From Roseiarcus sp963772555 (GTDB taxonomy: Bacteria > Pseudomonadota > Alphaproteobacteria > Rhizobiales > Beijerinckiaceae), in contig CAVYXQ010000022.1 in the NCBI GenBank assembly GCA_963772555.1, forward strand, positions 155,278 to 219,277: 64,000 bases of DNA. The letters run 5' to 3'. The notes beneath the pieces are model-generated. The model was not told the origin of the DNA and searched no databases. It was given only the letters and a program-made list of their open reading frames with translations. A program made the position numbers and the translations under genes. This document shows positions 16,754 to 25,915 of this stretch, piece after piece; position 1 is the first letter of the stretch; every line of letters begins with the position of its first letter.

Positions 16754-17416
16754 ATGAAGCTCAACCGCACCTACGCCCGGCCGGAGGACATGCCGGCCTC
16801 GATCCCGTTGTTCCCGCTCGAAGGCGGCCTTCTCCTGCCTCGCCGGCCGATCCAATTGACGGTGTTCGAGCCGCGCTATCTGGCGATGCTCGACGACGCG
16901 CTGAGCGGGGAGCGGCTGATCGGCATCATTCAGCCGTCGCAGCAGACCTCGGATCCGACGCCCGAGCTCTATCCTCTCGGCTGCGCCGGCCGGATCGTGC
17001 AATATGCCGAAATCGGCGAAGGGCGTTGCTTTTTGACCCTGATGGGCATCGCCCGGTTCCGGCTCGTTTCGGAAGGGCCGAGCGAACGTCCCTACCGCAT
17101 CGCAACGGCCGATTACACGCCTTTCGCCGAGGACTTTCTCGAGGGGGCCGGGGAAGCCGCCGTCGACCGCGATGGCCTGCTCGCGACCCTGAGACGGTTT
17201 GCCGAGGTCAACGAGGTCAAGATCGTCTGGAGCGACATCAAGAAGGCTTCCAACGAGGCGCTGGTCAACGGCCTTTCGATGCTGAGCCCTTGCGGGCCGC
17301 GGGAAAAGCAGGCGCTGCTCGAGGCGCCGGATCTCAGGGCGCGGGCCGAGATGCTGGTCGCGATCACGACCATCGGCTTGGCGCGCGGCGACGATGCGGG
17401 AACGCAGCTTCACTAA
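16754..17416 (+). CDS. LON peptidase N-terminal (substrate-binding) domain protein
   Basis: A 220-residue protein consisting only of the LON substrate-binding domain, without the ATPase or protease parts. The signature SIPLFPLEGGLLLPRRPIQLTVFEPRYLAMLDDAL is at residues 16-50, and GCAGRIVQYAEIGEGRCFLTLMGIARFRL follows. Its role may be substrate selection, but no enzyme activity is known for such stand-alone domains. It lies 40 bases behind the CnoX gene and is probably co-transcribed. In related genomes a small Trm112-like zinc protein often comes next; here none is visible. Confidence 0.85.
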   Translation: MKLNRTYARPEDMPASIPLFPLEGGLLLPRRPIQLTVFEPRYLAMLDDALSGERLIGIIQPSQQTSDPTPELYPLGCAGRIVQYAEIGEGRCFLTLMGIARFRLVSEGPSERPYRIATADYTPFAEDFLEGAGEAAVDRDGLLATLRRFAEVNEVKIVWSDIKKASNEALVNGLSMLSPCGPREKQALLEAPDLRARAEMLVAITTIGLARGDDAGTQLH

Positions 17417-17597
17417 AGGAGGCCAAAATCGGCCGTGCCGATAGCGGGAGCGAAAAAGGACGCGACACTGCCTTTTTGACAGGGAAATGGCCGCCGCAAC
17501 CGCGCGCGCCCACTGCTGAGGGCCGTGAGCGAAAATCGAGGTGTCGCCGCCGCTCGAGGCCGCCCTGGTTAGATGGTTCTCGAAGGAGGCGTTCGAC

Positions 17598-19007
17598 ATG
17601 ACGGCTGCGACAAGGACGGCGAAGTTCTTCGTTCCTCCGTATCCGCCGCGCTCGACCAGGCGTCGGGGCGCGCTGTCGATGATGCTGACGCTGCGGCGCA
17701 ATCCGATCGAGATCTGGGGCCAGGCGGATTTCGAGCGGCCGTTCTCGATCGGGCGGTCGATCCTGGGCCTGCGCGCCGCCGCGCACGACCCGGCGGCGGT
17801 TCGTCATGTCCTTCTCGACAATGCCGCCAACTACCGCAAGGACGACTTGCAGCTGCGCGTGTTGAGGCCCGGGCTCGGCAACGGCCTCTTGACCGCCGAG
17901 GGCGAAGCCTGGCGGCTGCAGCGCCGCTCGCTTGCGCCCCTTTTTTCGCCGCGCCAGGTGGCGGAGTTCGCGCCGGCGATGCAGAGGGTGGCTGAGACCG
18001 CGGTCGAGCGTCTGGGCCATCGTCACGATGGCGCGGTCGCCGAGGTCGCCGGCCTGATGGCGCGCCTCGGACTCGAGGTCCTGGAAGAGACCCTGTTCTC
18101 GCAGGGGCTCGGACGCGACCCGAGCGCCTTCCGTCAGGCGTTGACGGCCTATTTCAACGCCTTCGGCAAGCTCGATCCTCTCGACATGCTGGGGGCCCCG
18201 GCCTTCCTGCCTCGCTTCGGCCGGATGCGGGGACGTTCGTCGCTTGAGTTCTTCGCGGAGACGGTCGACGCGATCATCGAGCGCCGCAAAGAGCTGCTCG
18301 CCGAAGGCAAGGCCGCGCCGCATGATCTCCTGACCCTGCTGATTGAGGCGAAGGACCCGGAGACCGGACTCGGCCTGCCCGAGACGGACGTTCGCGCCAA
18401 CATCGTCACCTTCATCAGCGCCGGTCACGAGACGACGGCGAACGGCTTGACCTGGACGCTCTACCTCCTCTCGCAGGCGCCGGAGTGGCGCGAGCGCGCC
18501 GAAGCGGAGGCCGAGCGCGCGTTCGATCCCGGGCGACCCGGCGCGCTGGAGGGCTGCAAAACGCTGCGCGCCGTCTTCGAGGAGGCGCTTCGCCTCTATC
18601 CGCCAGCGGCGATCCTGAGCCGGCAGGCGATCGCCGACGACGAGATCCTTGGCGAACGTGTGCCGGCCGGAGCCGTCGTCGTCATCTCGCCCTACGTCCT
18701 GCATCGCCGGCGCGGGCTCTGGGAGGCGCCGGACGCTTTCGATCCGTCGCGCTTCCTCGGCGAGCGGCGCGAACGCATCGATAGGTTCGCCTACATTCCC
18801 TTCGGCGCCGGCCCGCGCGTCTGCATCGGCATGGCGTTCGCCGTGCAGGAGGCGATCATCATCCTGGCGAACCTCCTCAGGTCCTATCGCTTCGAACTGG
18901 TCGAAGGCCATGAGGTGACGCCGCAGCAGCGCGTGACGCTTCGCCCGCGCTACGGCATGAAGATGCACGCGAAACGGCGCTCGCCGGCGAAGATATCCAC
19001 CAGCTGA
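17598..19007 (+). CDS. Cytochrome P450
   Basis: A 469-residue P450 monooxygenase. The I-helix oxygen-activation motif AGHETT is at 275-280, the K-helix EEALR follows (ExxR), and the heme-ligand loop FGAGPRVCIG has the thiolate ligand Cys409. The N-terminus lacks a membrane anchor, so it is probably soluble. I chose the ATG at 17598 because an AAGGAGG ribosome binding site ends 8 bases upstream (17583-17589); upstream in-frame codons lack one. No ferredoxin or reductase partner is nearby, so electrons must come from elsewhere. Substrate unknown; the AGHETT-type I-helix is common in fatty acid and terpene hydroxylases. Confidence 0.9.
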   Translation: MTAATRTAKFFVPPYPPRSTRRRGALSMMLTLRRNPIEIWGQADFERPFSIGRSILGLRAAAHDPAAVRHVLLDNAANYRKDDLQLRVLRPGLGNGLLTAEGEAWRLQRRSLAPLFSPRQVAEFAPAMQRVAETAVERLGHRHDGAVAEVAGLMARLGLEVLEETLFSQGLGRDPSAFRQALTAYFNAFGKLDPLDMLGAPAFLPRFGRMRGRSSLEFFAETVDAIIERRKELLAEGKAAPHDLLTLLIEAKDPETGLGLPETDVRANIVTFISAGHETTANGLTWTLYLLSQAPEWRERAEAEAERAFDPGRPGALEGCKTLRAVFEEALRLYPPAAILSRQAIADDEILGERVPAGAVVVISPYVLHRRRGLWEAPDAFDPSRFLGERRERIDRFAYIPFGAGPRVCIGMAFAVQEAIIILANLLRSYRFELVEGHEVTPQQRVTLRPRYGMKMHAKRRSPAKISTS

Positions 19008-19028
19008 GAATTTCTTCGCGAAAGAGCG

Positions 19029-19057
19029 TTGACAGGAAAACGACGAGGGCCTATATC
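19029..19057 (+). promoter_or_regulatory. rRNA operon promoter
   Basis: TTGACA at 19029-19034 is a perfect -35 hexamer, followed after exactly 17 bases by TATATC at 19052-19057. This is the strongest housekeeping promoter visible in the window and lies about 570 bases upstream of the mature 16S 5' end, so the operon has a long leader. Confidence 0.75.
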
Positions 19058-19625
19058 GGCGCGCTCCGACGGCTTGGCTCGCTCTAGCGAGCGGCGTGAA
19101 CCGCGGAGTTTCGGGACTTCGTATGGGCGCTCCCCCCCTGCTGAGTGGCGGGGCCGGAGACTTTTCGGTCGTCCCGGTCGCGCGGAAGCGCGGGATCGGA
19201 AAGTTTGAGCTCAAGCCTGTCTCCCGCAAGGTGGTTCGCCGCGGATGCCAGGCTGGAGTTGATGGGATCGCGGAGGTCGGCGCTTGGCGCGGATTTTCGT
19301 ATCCTCTGCTGTTTGACAATTGCATCGGATAGAAGAGAGACGTGGGCGGCGTTGTCCTTGCGGGGGCTTTGGCGCTGGTTTTCCTGTGCGAGGGTTATGG
19401 CTTTCGTGCGGGGGGACTGGGGTTGGGGTCCCGAAGAGACACTGACGGTCACGTTTTCTGAAGAATTCATCGCGCTTTTTGGGATGGATGGTGGACCGCC
19501 GTGAGGCGGGCTGGCGTTTTGTTCCCATTTGAGCGGATGTGTTTGGAACTCGTCAAGACGCGGGGCGGGGCCTTTAGGAGGGCCTGCCCTGAAGAAAAGT
19601 GACCAGTCGGGATTGATCTTCAAGT
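19058..19625 (+). other. rRNA operon leader with boxA-like antitermination site
   Basis: About 570 bases of transcribed leader without a coding gene. At 19307-19318 TGCTGTTTGACA resembles the boxA element (TGCTCTTTGACA in related leaders) that recruits the Nus antitermination complex. It is followed by the purine-rich AGAAGAGAGACGTGGGCGGC stretch common in this order. A stem formed by CTTTTCGGTCGTCCCG and CGGGATCGGAAAG lies upstream at about 19161-19206. The leader ends in ATCTTCAAGTTGAACTTGAG, where the 16S processing stem begins. Confidence 0.6.
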
Positions 19626-21127
<1,502 letters not shown>

Positions 21128-21359
21128 GGATTCGGACAGCAGAGGACAGAGGACGGAGGACGGAAGGTTTAGGCTTTTCGTTCGTCGATGTCGGCATGTC
21201 CTGTCGTTCGGCTCAGAATCAAGCGGCTTAGTCGAAGCCGCGTTTTGCGGGACGGCGCCGCCTTCGTCTCTCTTCTTTATCGGACGACGGAGAACGGACG
21301 ACATGAGGACGGAAAGCGCCCTTTCGGTCGTCTGTCTTCCGACCTCTGTCCTCTGAAAC
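21128..21359 (+). repeat. 16S to tRNA-Ile spacer filled with heptad repeats
   Basis: After the 16S end, the forward block CAGAGGACAGAGGACGGAGG (from about 21138) consists of 7-base units such as AGAGGAC and GGAGGAC. A second forward block lies at about 21283-21317. The reverse block GTCTTCCGACCTCTGTCCTC at about 21336-21355 is complementary to the first, so the spacer can fold into a long arm that closes just before tRNA-Ile. No coding gene is present. The same unit recurs in every other internal spacer of this operon. Confidence 0.7.
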
Positions 21360-21436
21360 GGGCTTGTAGCTCAGTTGGTTAGAGCGCGCGCTTGATAAGC
21401 GTGAGGTCGGAGGTTCAAGTCCTCCCAGGCCCACCA
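21360..21436 (+). tRNA. tRNA-Ile (anticodon GAT)
   Basis: A 77-base cloverleaf with acceptor GGGCTTG pairing with CAGGCCC, D-arm AGCTCAGTTGGTTAGAGC, anticodon loop TTGATAA with GAT, T-arm GGAGGTTCAAGTCCTCC, and an encoded CCA end. Its place between 16S and tRNA-Ala is the standard rrn arrangement. Confidence 0.97.
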
Positions 21437-21528
21437 GCGGCTTCGCCGCTGGAAATCGGAAGTCGGAAATCGGCCTTCCGACTTCTGTTTTCCGAGTTCT
21501 GATTTCCGCCGCGCCGCTTCGCGGCGAC
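21437..21528 (+). repeat. Heptad-repeat hairpin between tRNA-Ile and tRNA-Ala
   Basis: A modular element. It opens with the small hairpin GCGGCTTCGCCGC. Forward 7-base units GGAAATC-GGAAGTC-GGAAATC follow (from about 21451). Then come their reverse complements TTCCGACTTCTGTTTTCCGA ... GATTTCC, and the closing hairpin GCCGCTTCGCGGC. The forward and reverse blocks pair into a stem of about 25 base pairs with a few mismatches. The same build (GC hairpin, forward heptads, reverse heptads, GC hairpin) recurs inside 23S. Confidence 0.75.
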
Positions 21529-21604
21529 GGGGCCATAGCTCAGTTGGGAGAGCGCGTGCTTTGCAAGCATGAGGTCGTCGGTTCGATCCCGTCTGGCTTC
21601 ACCA
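21529..21604 (+). tRNA. tRNA-Ala (anticodon TGC)
   Basis: A 76-base cloverleaf with acceptor GGGGCCA pairing with TGGCTTC (two G-U pairs), D-arm AGCTCAGTTGGGAGAGC, anticodon loop TTTGCAA with TGC, T-arm CGTCGGTTCGATCCCGTC, and an encoded CCA end. Standard second tRNA of an alphaproteobacterial rrn operon. Confidence 0.96.
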
Positions 21605-22085
21605 TTGTCGGAGGACGGAGGGCGGACGACAGAGGACGGACGACAGAGGACGGAGAAGGACGCCGGCGACGAAAGGCTGAAGTCGGATCCGATGCAATCT
21701 ATCAGTTTCGCCCAGCGCCAAAAGCGCTTGGGCGTTTAAGAAGGCCGGAAGGCCGACGGGGAGGATCTCTCCTCTGTCGTTCTGCCCTCGGGTCCTTCGA
21801 TATCTGACATTGTGAAGAGGAAGCGCATTCGGTTATCGGATGAACGGACGAGGGACGTCAGAAGACAGATTCATCTGTCCTCTGTTTCTCTGTTGTCTGT
21901 CGTCCTTTAAGCAACCAGTCGTGGGTTTGGAGCCTGACCGCTCAGATCCCCGGATGCGTTTGAAGCAAAACTGGTCTTTTCACGCCAGGGCGCCTTCGGC
22001 GCGGAAATCAGAAAACAGAAATCAGAAATCGGCTATTCCGGCTTCTGACTTCCGACTTCCGACTTCTGTCCTCCGACACGCGCTT
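21605..22085 (+). repeat. tRNA-Ala to 23S spacer with three heptad-repeat blocks
   Basis: Holds forward units AGAGGAC/GGACGAC from about 21609 to 21660, which are strictly 7 bases apart over five units. They can pair with the reverse block GTCCTCTG ... GTCGTCC at about 21872-21905. A second module at about 22000-22078 has forward AGAAATC-type units preceded by hairpin GCGCCTTCGGCGC, then reverse units GACTTCC repeated. No coding gene is supported in this stretch. The end pairs with sequence behind 23S to form the large-subunit processing stem. Confidence 0.7.
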
Positions 22086-22234
22086 TGGCGATGAGAGCAA
22101 TCAAGTGTCTTAAGGGTATCTGGTGGATGCCTTGGCGCTGAGAGGCGATGAAGGACGTGGTACGCTGCGATAAGTCATGGGGAGCCGCGAACAGGCTTTG
22201 ATCCGTGAATTTCCGAATGGGGAAACCCACCTTC

Positions 22235-22362
22235 GATCTCTGTTGCTCCGAAGAGGCGCGTTTTGGCGCGGGGCGAGGCTGCACAGGCTTGGTCTCGGGC
22301 GAAGGCGGGTCGGCTTCCTGTTCGAAAGGACGAGGGAAGCGGTCTTTGGACCAACAGAGATC
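22235..22362 (+). other. Intervening sequence in 23S helix 9
   Basis: GATCTCTGTTG at 22235-22245 and its exact reverse complement CAACAGAGATC at 22352-22362 close a 128-base arm near the 5' end of 23S. Cleaved intervening sequences at helix 9 are well known in Hyphomicrobiales, where they produce a 5.8S-like fragment. Unlike the other two arms, it does not contain the heptad repeat. Confidence 0.75.
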
Positions 22363-22405
22363 AAAAGAAGGGACTTATTCTCCGAATTCATAAGAGAATA
22401 AGAGC

Positions 22406-22442
<37 letters not shown>

Positions 22443-22657
22443 AAGGACATCAACGAGACTCCGTCAGTAGTGGCGAGCGAACGCGGACGAGGCCAATGCT
22501 TTTGCTCAAACCAACCAGAACCGGCTGGAAAGCCGGGCCGCAGCGGGTGACAGCCCCGTATGGATAAGGTTCGAGCTGAAGATTCGAGTAGGGCGGGACA
22601 CGTGCAATCCTGCCTGAACACGGGGGGACCACCCTCCAAGCCTAAGTACTCCTCAGC

Positions 22658-22689
<32 letters not shown>

Positions 22690-22749
22690 GTGAAAAGCAC
22701 CCCGACGAGGGGAGTGAAACAGTTCCTGAAACCGGATACCTACAAACAG

Positions 22750-22905
22750 TCGGAGCCCGCTCACCTTTGGTGAGCGGGCTCGGAAAGCAGAAGTCAGAAG
22801 TCAGAAGTCAGAAAAGGAGCCAAGTGGAAATAGAGCTCTTTTTCCGACTTCCGATTTCCGATTTCCGACTTCCGAGCCCCGCCTCGCCAAAGGCGAGCGG
22901 GTGAC
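22750..22905 (+). repeat. Heptad-repeat insertion in 23S helix 25
   Basis: Where other bacteria have a hairpin of about 20 bases before GACGGCGTACCTTTTGTA, this gene has about 150. The order is a GC hairpin (GAGCCCGCTCACC ... GGTGAGCGGGCTC), forward units AGAAGTC repeated three times at 22788-22810, and a short loop. Reverse units GACTTCCGATTTCCGATTTC at about 22845-22870 follow, then a second GC hairpin (CTCGCCAAAGGCGAG). Forward and reverse blocks pair. It is therefore the spacer element placed inside 23S. Confidence 0.75.
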
Positions 22906-22967
22906 GGCGTACCTTTTGTATTATGGGTCAGCGACTTAAAGTATCGAGCAAGCTTAAGCCGGTAGGC

Positions 22968-23000
<33 letters not shown>

Positions 23001-23399
23001 GATGAGTTCGATGCTTTAGACCCGAAACCGAGTGATCTAGTCATGAGCAGGTTGAAGGCAGGGTAACACCTGCTGGAGGACCGAACCGGTGCCTGTTGAA
23101 AAAGGCTCGGATGACTTGTGATTAGGGGTGAAAGGCCAACCAAACTCGGAAATAGCTGGTTCTCCGCGAAATATATTTAGGTATAGCCTCGAGCTGAGGC
23201 TCCAGGGGGTAGAGCACTGGATGGGCTAGGGGGGCCAAAACCCTACCAAACCTAACCAAACTCCGAATACCTGGAAGTCATGCTCGGGAGCCACACGGTG
23301 GGTGCTAACGTCCATCGTGGAGAGGGAAACAACCCAGACCAACAGCTAAGGCCCCCAATTCGCGGCTAAGTGGGAAAGGATGTGGAAATCCCAAAACAA

Positions 23400-23430
<31 letters not shown>

Positions 23431-23518
23431 TAAAGAAAGCGTAACAGCTCACTGGTCTAATTAAGGGTTTCTGCGCCGAAGATGTAACGGGGCTCAAGCC
23501 GCGAGCCGAAGCTTTGGA

Positions 23519-23660
23519 TGCCGGCTTGCATTGCAAGCCGGCGGAAATCTGAAAATCTGAAATCTGAAATCGGAAAGGATGCGCCCGTAGCGCGCGTGCT
23601 TTTGTTCCGACTTCTGGCTTCCGGTTTCCGACTTCCGCCGGCTCGCTATGCGAGCCGGCA
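23519..23660 (+). repeat. Heptad-repeat insertion in 23S helix 45
   Basis: The arm is closed by TGCCGGCT and AGCCGGCA (23519-23526 and 23653-23660). Inside are a hairpin CCGGCTTGCATTGCAAGCCGG, forward units GGAAATC/TGAAATC (about 23543-23572), a GC loop, reverse units GACTTCTGGCTTCCGGTTTC (about 23609-23630), and a last hairpin GGCTCGCTATGCGAGCC. Other bacteria have only a short hairpin at this place before GGTAGCGGAGCGTTC. It has the same build as the helix 25 insert and the tRNA spacer hairpins. Confidence 0.75.
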
Positions 23661-24236
23661 TGGTAGCGGAGCGTTCCGTTTTGCCGATGAAGGGAGAGCC
23701 GTGAGGCGTCCTGGAGGCTTCGGAAGTGCGAATGCTGACATGAGTAACGACAAACACTGTGAAAGACAGTGTCGCCGAAAGTCCAAGGGTTCCTGCGTAA
23801 AGTTAATCTTCGCAGGGTTAGCCGGTCCCTAAGGCGAGGCCGAAAGGCGTAGTCGATGGGAATCACGTTAATATTCGTGAGCCAGCAGGGATGTGACGGA
23901 TCTCTTATGTCGTTCGGCCTTAATGGATTGGCCGGGCGGCGACGAGGTTCCAGGAAAGAGCCCCTGCGTTAGACCGTACCCGAAACCGACACAGGTGGAC
24001 AGGTAGAGCATACCAAGGCGCTTGAGAGAATGACGTTGAAGGAACTCGGCAATTTACCTCCGTAACTTCGGGATAAGGAGGCCCTCGGCGCGCGCAAGCG
24101 GGCCGGGGGGGCACAGGCCAGGGGGTGGCAACTGTTTAACAAAAACACAGGGCTCTGCGAAATCGCAAGATGACGTATAGGGTCTGACGCCTGCCCGGTG
24201 CCGGAAGGTTAAAAGGAGAGGTGCGAGCCTTGAATT

Positions 24237-24330
<94 letters not shown>

Positions 24331-24400
24331 CTTCCCCGCTGTCTCCAACGTCAGCTCAGTGAAATTGAAGTCCCCGTGAAGATGCGGGGTACCTGCGGTC

Positions 24401-24435
<35 letters not shown>

Positions 24436-24582
24436 TGCGTTGGCATTCGTTAAGTCATGTGTAGGATAGGTGGTAGGCTAGGAAGCCGGGGCGCCAGCTC
24501 TGGTGGAGCCACCCTTGAAATACCACCCTTGACTTCATGGATGTCTAACCGCGCCCCGTCACCCGGGGCCGGGACAACGCAT

Positions 24583-24613
<31 letters not shown>

Positions 24614-24761
24614 CAAAGCATAACGGAGGCGCGCAATGGTTGGCTCAGACCGGTCGGAAATCGGTCGTCGAGTGCAATGGCATAAGCCAGCCTGACTGCG
24701 AGACCAACAAGTCGAGCAGAGACGAAAGTCGGTCATAGTGATCCGGTGGTCCCGCGTGGGT

Positions 24762-24809
<48 letters not shown>

Positions 24810-24838
24810 ACTCCCCAAGAGTCCATATCGACGGGAGT

Positions 24839-24934
<96 letters not shown>

Positions 24935-25236
24935 CAAAACGTCGTGAGACAGTTTGGTCCCTATCTGCCGTGGGTGTCGGAGAATTGAGAGGATTTGCCC
25001 CTAGTACGAGAGGACCGGGGTGAACGTATCTCTGGTGGACCTGTCGTCGCGCCAGCGGCGGTGCAGGGTAGCTATATACGGAATGGATAACCGCTGAAGG
25101 CATCTAAGCGGGAAACCAGCCTCAAAACAAGTTCTCCCTGAAGAGCCGTGGAAGACCACCACGTCGATAGGCCGGATGTGGAAGCGCGGCAACGCGTGAA
25201 GCTGACCGGTACTAATCGCTCGCTCGACTTGATTGC

Positions 25237-25360
25237 TCTTATCGCCAAGGCGCGTGCGCGCGAAGCGCGCTCAGGACAGACGACAGACAACAGAGGACGG
25301 ATAACCTCCCTCCCCTCGTGTCCGCCAGACCCAGTTTTGCTTCATTCGGAGGCCAGAGCT
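25237..25360 (+). repeat. 23S to 5S spacer, first part, with heptad repeats
   Basis: Begins with the outer part of the 23S processing stem (ATCGCCAAGGCGCG). It then holds forward heptads around 25273-25303 (GGACAGACGACAGACAACAG). No gene is present. The second part of the spacer is the hairpin plus T run listed separately. Confidence 0.6.
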
Positions 25361-25428
25361 CGGAGAACAGAGGACGGACAAGATTCGCGTTCTGTCCTCT
25401 GCTCTCTGTCCTCCGTTCTCCGTTTTTT
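25361..25428 (+). terminator. Terminator-like hairpin of heptad repeats before 5S
   Basis: CGGAGAACAGAGGAC (from 25361) pairs with GTCCTCCGTTCTCCG (ending 25422), 15 to 17 base pairs with one or two mismatches. The arm is followed at once by six T (25423-25428). This is the form of an intrinsic terminator, but it sits inside the operon between 23S and 5S. With rrn antitermination it is probably read through; it may instead serve as a processing site. Confidence 0.45.
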
Positions 25429-25431
25429 GCC

Positions 25432-25551
25432 GGCCTGGTGGCCCTTGCAAGGTGACAAAGACCCGATCCCATCCCGAACTCGGCCGTCAAACGCCTTAGC
25501 GCCGATGGTACTCTGTCTCAAGACATGGGAGAGTAGGCCGTCGCCAGGCCT
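25432..25551 (+). rRNA. rrf: 5S ribosomal RNA
   Basis: A 5S rRNA of about 120 bases. The ends GGCCTGGTGGC and GTCGCCAGGCC pair to form helix I, and the interior has CCCGATCCCATCCCGAACTCGG and GATGGTACTCTGTC, the loop B/C and loop E regions. Mature ends are estimated to within two bases. Confidence 0.95.
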
Positions 25552-25552
25552 G

Positions 25553-25690
25553 CAAAGAACGGACAACAGACGACGCAGGACGGAGGACAGATCCAAGTCC
25601 CCGCCCCGCCGTCGCTTCCTCTTCAAAAAAAAGATGGACCGACGGAGAACAGTTCCTATCTGTCCTCCGTCGTCCGCACTCAGTCCTCCG
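25553..25690 (+). repeat. 5S to tRNA-fMet spacer with heptad repeats
   Basis: Forward block GGACGGAGGACAGAT at 25578-25592 pairs with ATCTGTCCTCCGTCGTCC at 25658-25675, closing a loop that contains an A-rich stretch (25624-25632). The units are the same AGAGGAC/GGACGAC heptads found in the other spacers. No gene is present. Confidence 0.7.
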
Positions 25691-25695
25691 ATTGC

Positions 25696-25772
<77 letters not shown>

Positions 25773-25776
25773 CCCC

Positions 25777-25812
25777 AAAAAGCCCCGAACGACCCCTCGT
25801 TCGGGGCTTTTT
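25777..25812 (+). terminator. rRNA operon terminator
   Basis: AAAAAGCCCCGAACGA and TCGTTCGGGGCTTTTT form a perfect 16-base stem around a 4-base loop, ending in a T run, 4 bases after tRNA-fMet. A strong intrinsic terminator. Confidence 0.9.
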
Positions 25813-25915
25813 GCCGCCAAGCGTGTTGCCTCAGGCATCCGTCTGCCCCACTATCCTCCGATCAGAACGCTGCGGCGCATCCGCGTGCAGCCAAACGGAC
25901 GAAAGGGAGGCGCTG

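Noticed and set aside
21605..22085. CRISPR array
   Set aside because: The repeats are 7 bases long, contiguous and degenerate, without unique spacers, and no cas genes are present.
23519..23660. Heptad block as a protein-coding or tRNA-like insert
   Set aside because: No open frame of note and no cloverleaf; the block is best explained as a structured rRNA arm.
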